From Candidatus Nanopelagicales bacterium (GTDB lineage Bacteria > Actinomycetota > Actinomycetes > S36-B12): a DNA stretch of 6,118 bases. Both the position numbers and the translations under genes were made by a program. The stretch spans positions 1-6,118 of the forward strand of contig JALQSY010000105.1 of the NCBI GenBank assembly GCA_023264215.1. The letters run 5' to 3'. Within the stretch, counting starts at the first letter, position 1. Each line of letters begins with the position of its first letter. Of this stretch, positions 4,679 through 6,118 are shown in pieces. Below the pieces are notes generated by a model. That model was not told the origin of the DNA. It was given only the letters and a program-made list of their open reading frames with translations, and did no database searches.

Positions 4679-5623
4679 ATGAGCGAGACGACACAGGCCA
4701 CGAAGTGGACCGCGGCAGATATCCCGGATCAGACCGGACGGCGGGCGATCGTCACAGGCGCCAACTCCGGTCTCGGCTTCGAGACCGCCCTGGCGCTCGC
4801 GGCCAAGGGCGCCGAGGTCACCCTCGCCGTACGCGACACCGCCAAGGGAGACGAGGCGGCTCGGCAGATCGCGCAAAGGTCTCCGCAGGCTCGCGTCGAC
4901 GTGCGCCGGCTGGACCTGGCGGATCTCGCGTCGGTGGACGAGTTCGCCTGGCTATGGCGGGAGAACCACGCCGACGGCCTGGACCTGCTGATCAACAACG
5001 CCGGCATCATGGCGATCCCCCGGCGCGTGAGCCCGCAGGGTCACGAGATGCAGTTGGCGACCAACCACCTCGGTCACTTCGCGCTCACCGGCAGGCTCAT
5101 CGACGCGATCCGCCCCGAGGGACGCATCGTCACCGTGTCGTCGCAGGCGCACCGCATGGGAAGGATCGCCTTCGATGACCTCATGGGCGAGCGCAGCTAC
5201 GGCCCGTGGCGCGCCTACGGCCAGAGCAAGCTCGCCAATCTGCTCTTCATGCGCAGCCTCGCTGAGCGACTGGAGACGGCGGGCTCGACCGTGGATTCCG
5301 TAGCCGCCCACCCCGGATACGCCAGCACCCACCTGCAGGCCGTCGCGCCCGAGATGAAGGGTCGCGGGTGGCAGGTCAAGGTCATGGATGTCGTCAACAA
5401 GGTGATGGCGCAGAGTGCGGCCATGGGCGCGCTCCCCACGCTGTACGCCGCGACGTCACCCGAGGTCAGCCGCGGCGACTACGTCGGTCCGGACGGCTTC
5501 GGGGAGCAGCGTGGGCATCCGAAGCTCGTGGGAATGACGGATTCGGCACGGGACCGCGCCGTGGCCGATCGGCTGTGGTCGGTGAGCGAGGAGCTCACCG
5601 GCGTGCGCTACCTCAGCGGCTGA
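4679..5623 (+). CDS. Short-chain dehydrogenase/reductase, retinol-dehydrogenase/WWOX-like subgroup (314 aa)
   Basis: This is a Rossmann-fold NAD(P)-dependent oxidoreductase with an unknown substrate. It shows the classical SDR motifs in order: cofactor loop TGANSGLG (26-33); VRD at 51-53, where R52 after the second strand suggests NADP(H); LDLADL (78-83); NNAGIM (106-111); ATNHLGHF (127-134) with the structural Asn at 129; VTVSS (151-155) with the catalytic serine; and YGQSK with Y180 and K184. The length and the region ANLLFMRSLAERL followed by VAAHPGYASTHLQ fit the light-dependent protochlorophyllide reductase/retinol dehydrogenase-like branch common in actinobacteria. The ATG at 4679 follows GGAG (4667-4670) by 8 nt; another ATG lies at 4664 and the frame is open to 4589, but those lack a site. 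It is transcribed divergently from tRNA-Thr and converges with the next dehydrogenase. Substrate cannot be inferred. Confidence 0.9.
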   Translation: MSETTQATKWTAADIPDQTGRRAIVTGANSGLGFETALALAAKGAEVTLAVRDTAKGDEAARQIAQRSPQARVDVRRLDLADLASVDEFAWLWRENHADGLDLLINNAGIMAIPRRVSPQGHEMQLATNHLGHFALTGRLIDAIRPEGRIVTVSSQAHRMGRIAFDDLMGERSYGPWRAYGQSKLANLLFMRSLAERLETAGSTVDSVAAHPGYASTHLQAVAPEMKGRGWQVKVMDVVNKVMAQSAAMGALPTLYAATSPEVSRGDYVGPDGFGEQRGHPKLVGMTDSARDRAVADRLWSVSEELTGVRYLSG

Positions 5624-5666
5624 GGCGACGCCAAGCCGCGGAATCGACGCCCGAAACGCGGCCAAC

Positions 5667-5684
5667 GGTCGCCTGCGGGCGACC
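5667..5684. terminator. Short hairpin between the converging dehydrogenase genes
   Basis: GGTCGCC (5667-5673) and GGCGACC (5678-5684) form a perfect 7-bp stem with a 4-nt TGCG loop, in the 72-bp gap between the two stop codons. There is no T tract on either side. It may terminate both transcripts, but the stem is short. Confidence 0.4.
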
Positions 5685-5695
5685 TCGGATGTCGC

Positions 5696-6118
5696 CTAGC
5701 CGAGGGCCGGGTTGATGACCACCTTGAGGCTCTCGGGGCTCATCGACGTGTGCAGCGCGAGATCCGCCTCGGCCAGCCCGAACTCGTGGCTGACGAACTC
5801 CTCGAAGGGATAGCGGTCGGCGTACCGCTCCAGCAAGCGCAGCGCGGGTCCGTAGCCGGTCGACGGATGGTTGGTCAGCCCGATCAGCCGGATGTTCTTG
5901 CTGCAGATGTGGCGATGGACATTCATGGTGACCTCGCCGGTGGCGGCGAAGTTGCCCATCTCGACCATCATGCCGCCGCGCTTGAGCATCTCGATGCCCT
6001 CGACGAAGGACGCCGGGGTGTTCGCCATGTAGAGCACGAGGTCGGCGCCGCGGCCGTGGGTCAGCTTCTTGACCTCCGCGATCCGTTCCTCCGGCGAGGT
6101 CGTCGCGACGTTGAGTGT
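5696..6118 (-). CDS. Medium-chain (alcohol-dehydrogenase-like) oxidoreductase, C-terminal 140 residues (runs off the window)
   Basis: The frame is open from the right edge (6118) to a TAG at 5698-5696, so the start lies outside. The visible part begins TLNVATTSPEERIAEVKKLT and matches the second half of the Rossmann domain and the C-terminal end of MDR-family dehydrogenases: HGRGADLVLYMANTPASFVE (the usual region after the cofactor strands), then LKRGGMMVEMGNF, the 'gG.vv..G' strand, and near the end EFGLAEADLALHTSMSPESLKVVINP, which matches the usual terminal segment with the lysine of the 'gKvvi.p' type. The zinc ligands and GxGxxG loop would be upstream, so zinc dependence and substrate cannot be judged. 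A start at the internal GTG at 6037 would destroy the fold and is rejected. It converges with the short-chain dehydrogenase; a shared pathway is possible but unsupported. Confidence 0.8.
   Translation of the reverse strand, partial: TLNVATTSPEERIAEVKKLTHGRGADLVLYMANTPASFVEGIEMLKRGGMMVEMGNFAATGEVTMNVHRHICSKNIRLIGLTNHPSTGYGPALRLLERYADRYPFEEFVSHEFGLAEADLALHTSMSPESLKVVINPALG

Noticed and set aside
5368..5715. Plus-strand open frame overlapping the end of the short-chain dehydrogenase.
   Set aside because: It is Arg/Gly-rich in an alternative frame of a gene whose conserved motifs lie in the other frame.

Overview
This window looks like a housekeeping stretch of a high-GC actinobacterial chromosome. 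The evidence is the strong G/C bias at third codon positions, the GTG and NTGA-overlap starts, the acidic N-terminal extension of NusG, and the gene order tRNA-Thr, tRNA-Met, rpmG, hadA-like, hadB-like, murB, tRNA-Trp, secE, nusG. That order closely resembles the arrangement known from Mycobacterium and Streptomyces. Genus cannot be fixed from the sequence; a non-mycolate actinobacterium (for example Micrococcales) is a guess.

Layout, left to right. Positions 1-92 hold the start of nusG (minus, cut by the window edge). It is preceded in its transcript by secE (130-351) and tRNA-Trp (417-489), all on the minus strand. A divergent intergenic region (490-708) holds a candidate promoter for the tRNA-Trp/secE/nusG unit and three perfect or near-perfect 22-bp tandem repeats. 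A PLP-dependent aspartate-type aminotransferase (709-1911) runs on the plus strand. The 247-bp convergent gap at 1912-2158 is packed with inverted and direct repeats and probably contains bidirectional termination signals.

The minus strand then carries a compact unit, in transcription order tRNA-Thr (4476-4548), tRNA-Met (4372-4445), rpmG (4106-4276), hadA-like (3651-4109), hadB-like (3244-3654) and murB (2159-3247). Each junction between the four protein genes is a 4-bp NTGA overlap (CTGA, ATGA, GTGA). The first of these implies a rare CTG start for the hadA-like gene. The unit joins translation (tRNAs, bL33), acyl-chain dehydration (two hotdog-fold subunits probably forming a heterodimer) and peptidoglycan precursor synthesis (MurB). 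Three short GC-rich hairpins, two with UNCG-type loops in the RNA, sit in the tRNA-Met to rpmG spacer.

The right end is less conserved: a plus-strand short-chain dehydrogenase/reductase (4679-5623), divergent from the tRNA unit, and the C-terminal part of a minus-strand medium-chain dehydrogenase (5696-6118, continuing outside). They converge on a 72-bp gap with a hairpin.

I see no mobile element, CRISPR array, defence system or clear horizontal-transfer signature. The interesting points are at the level of translation initiation, spacer RNA structure and small intergenic repeats rather than a new gene system.
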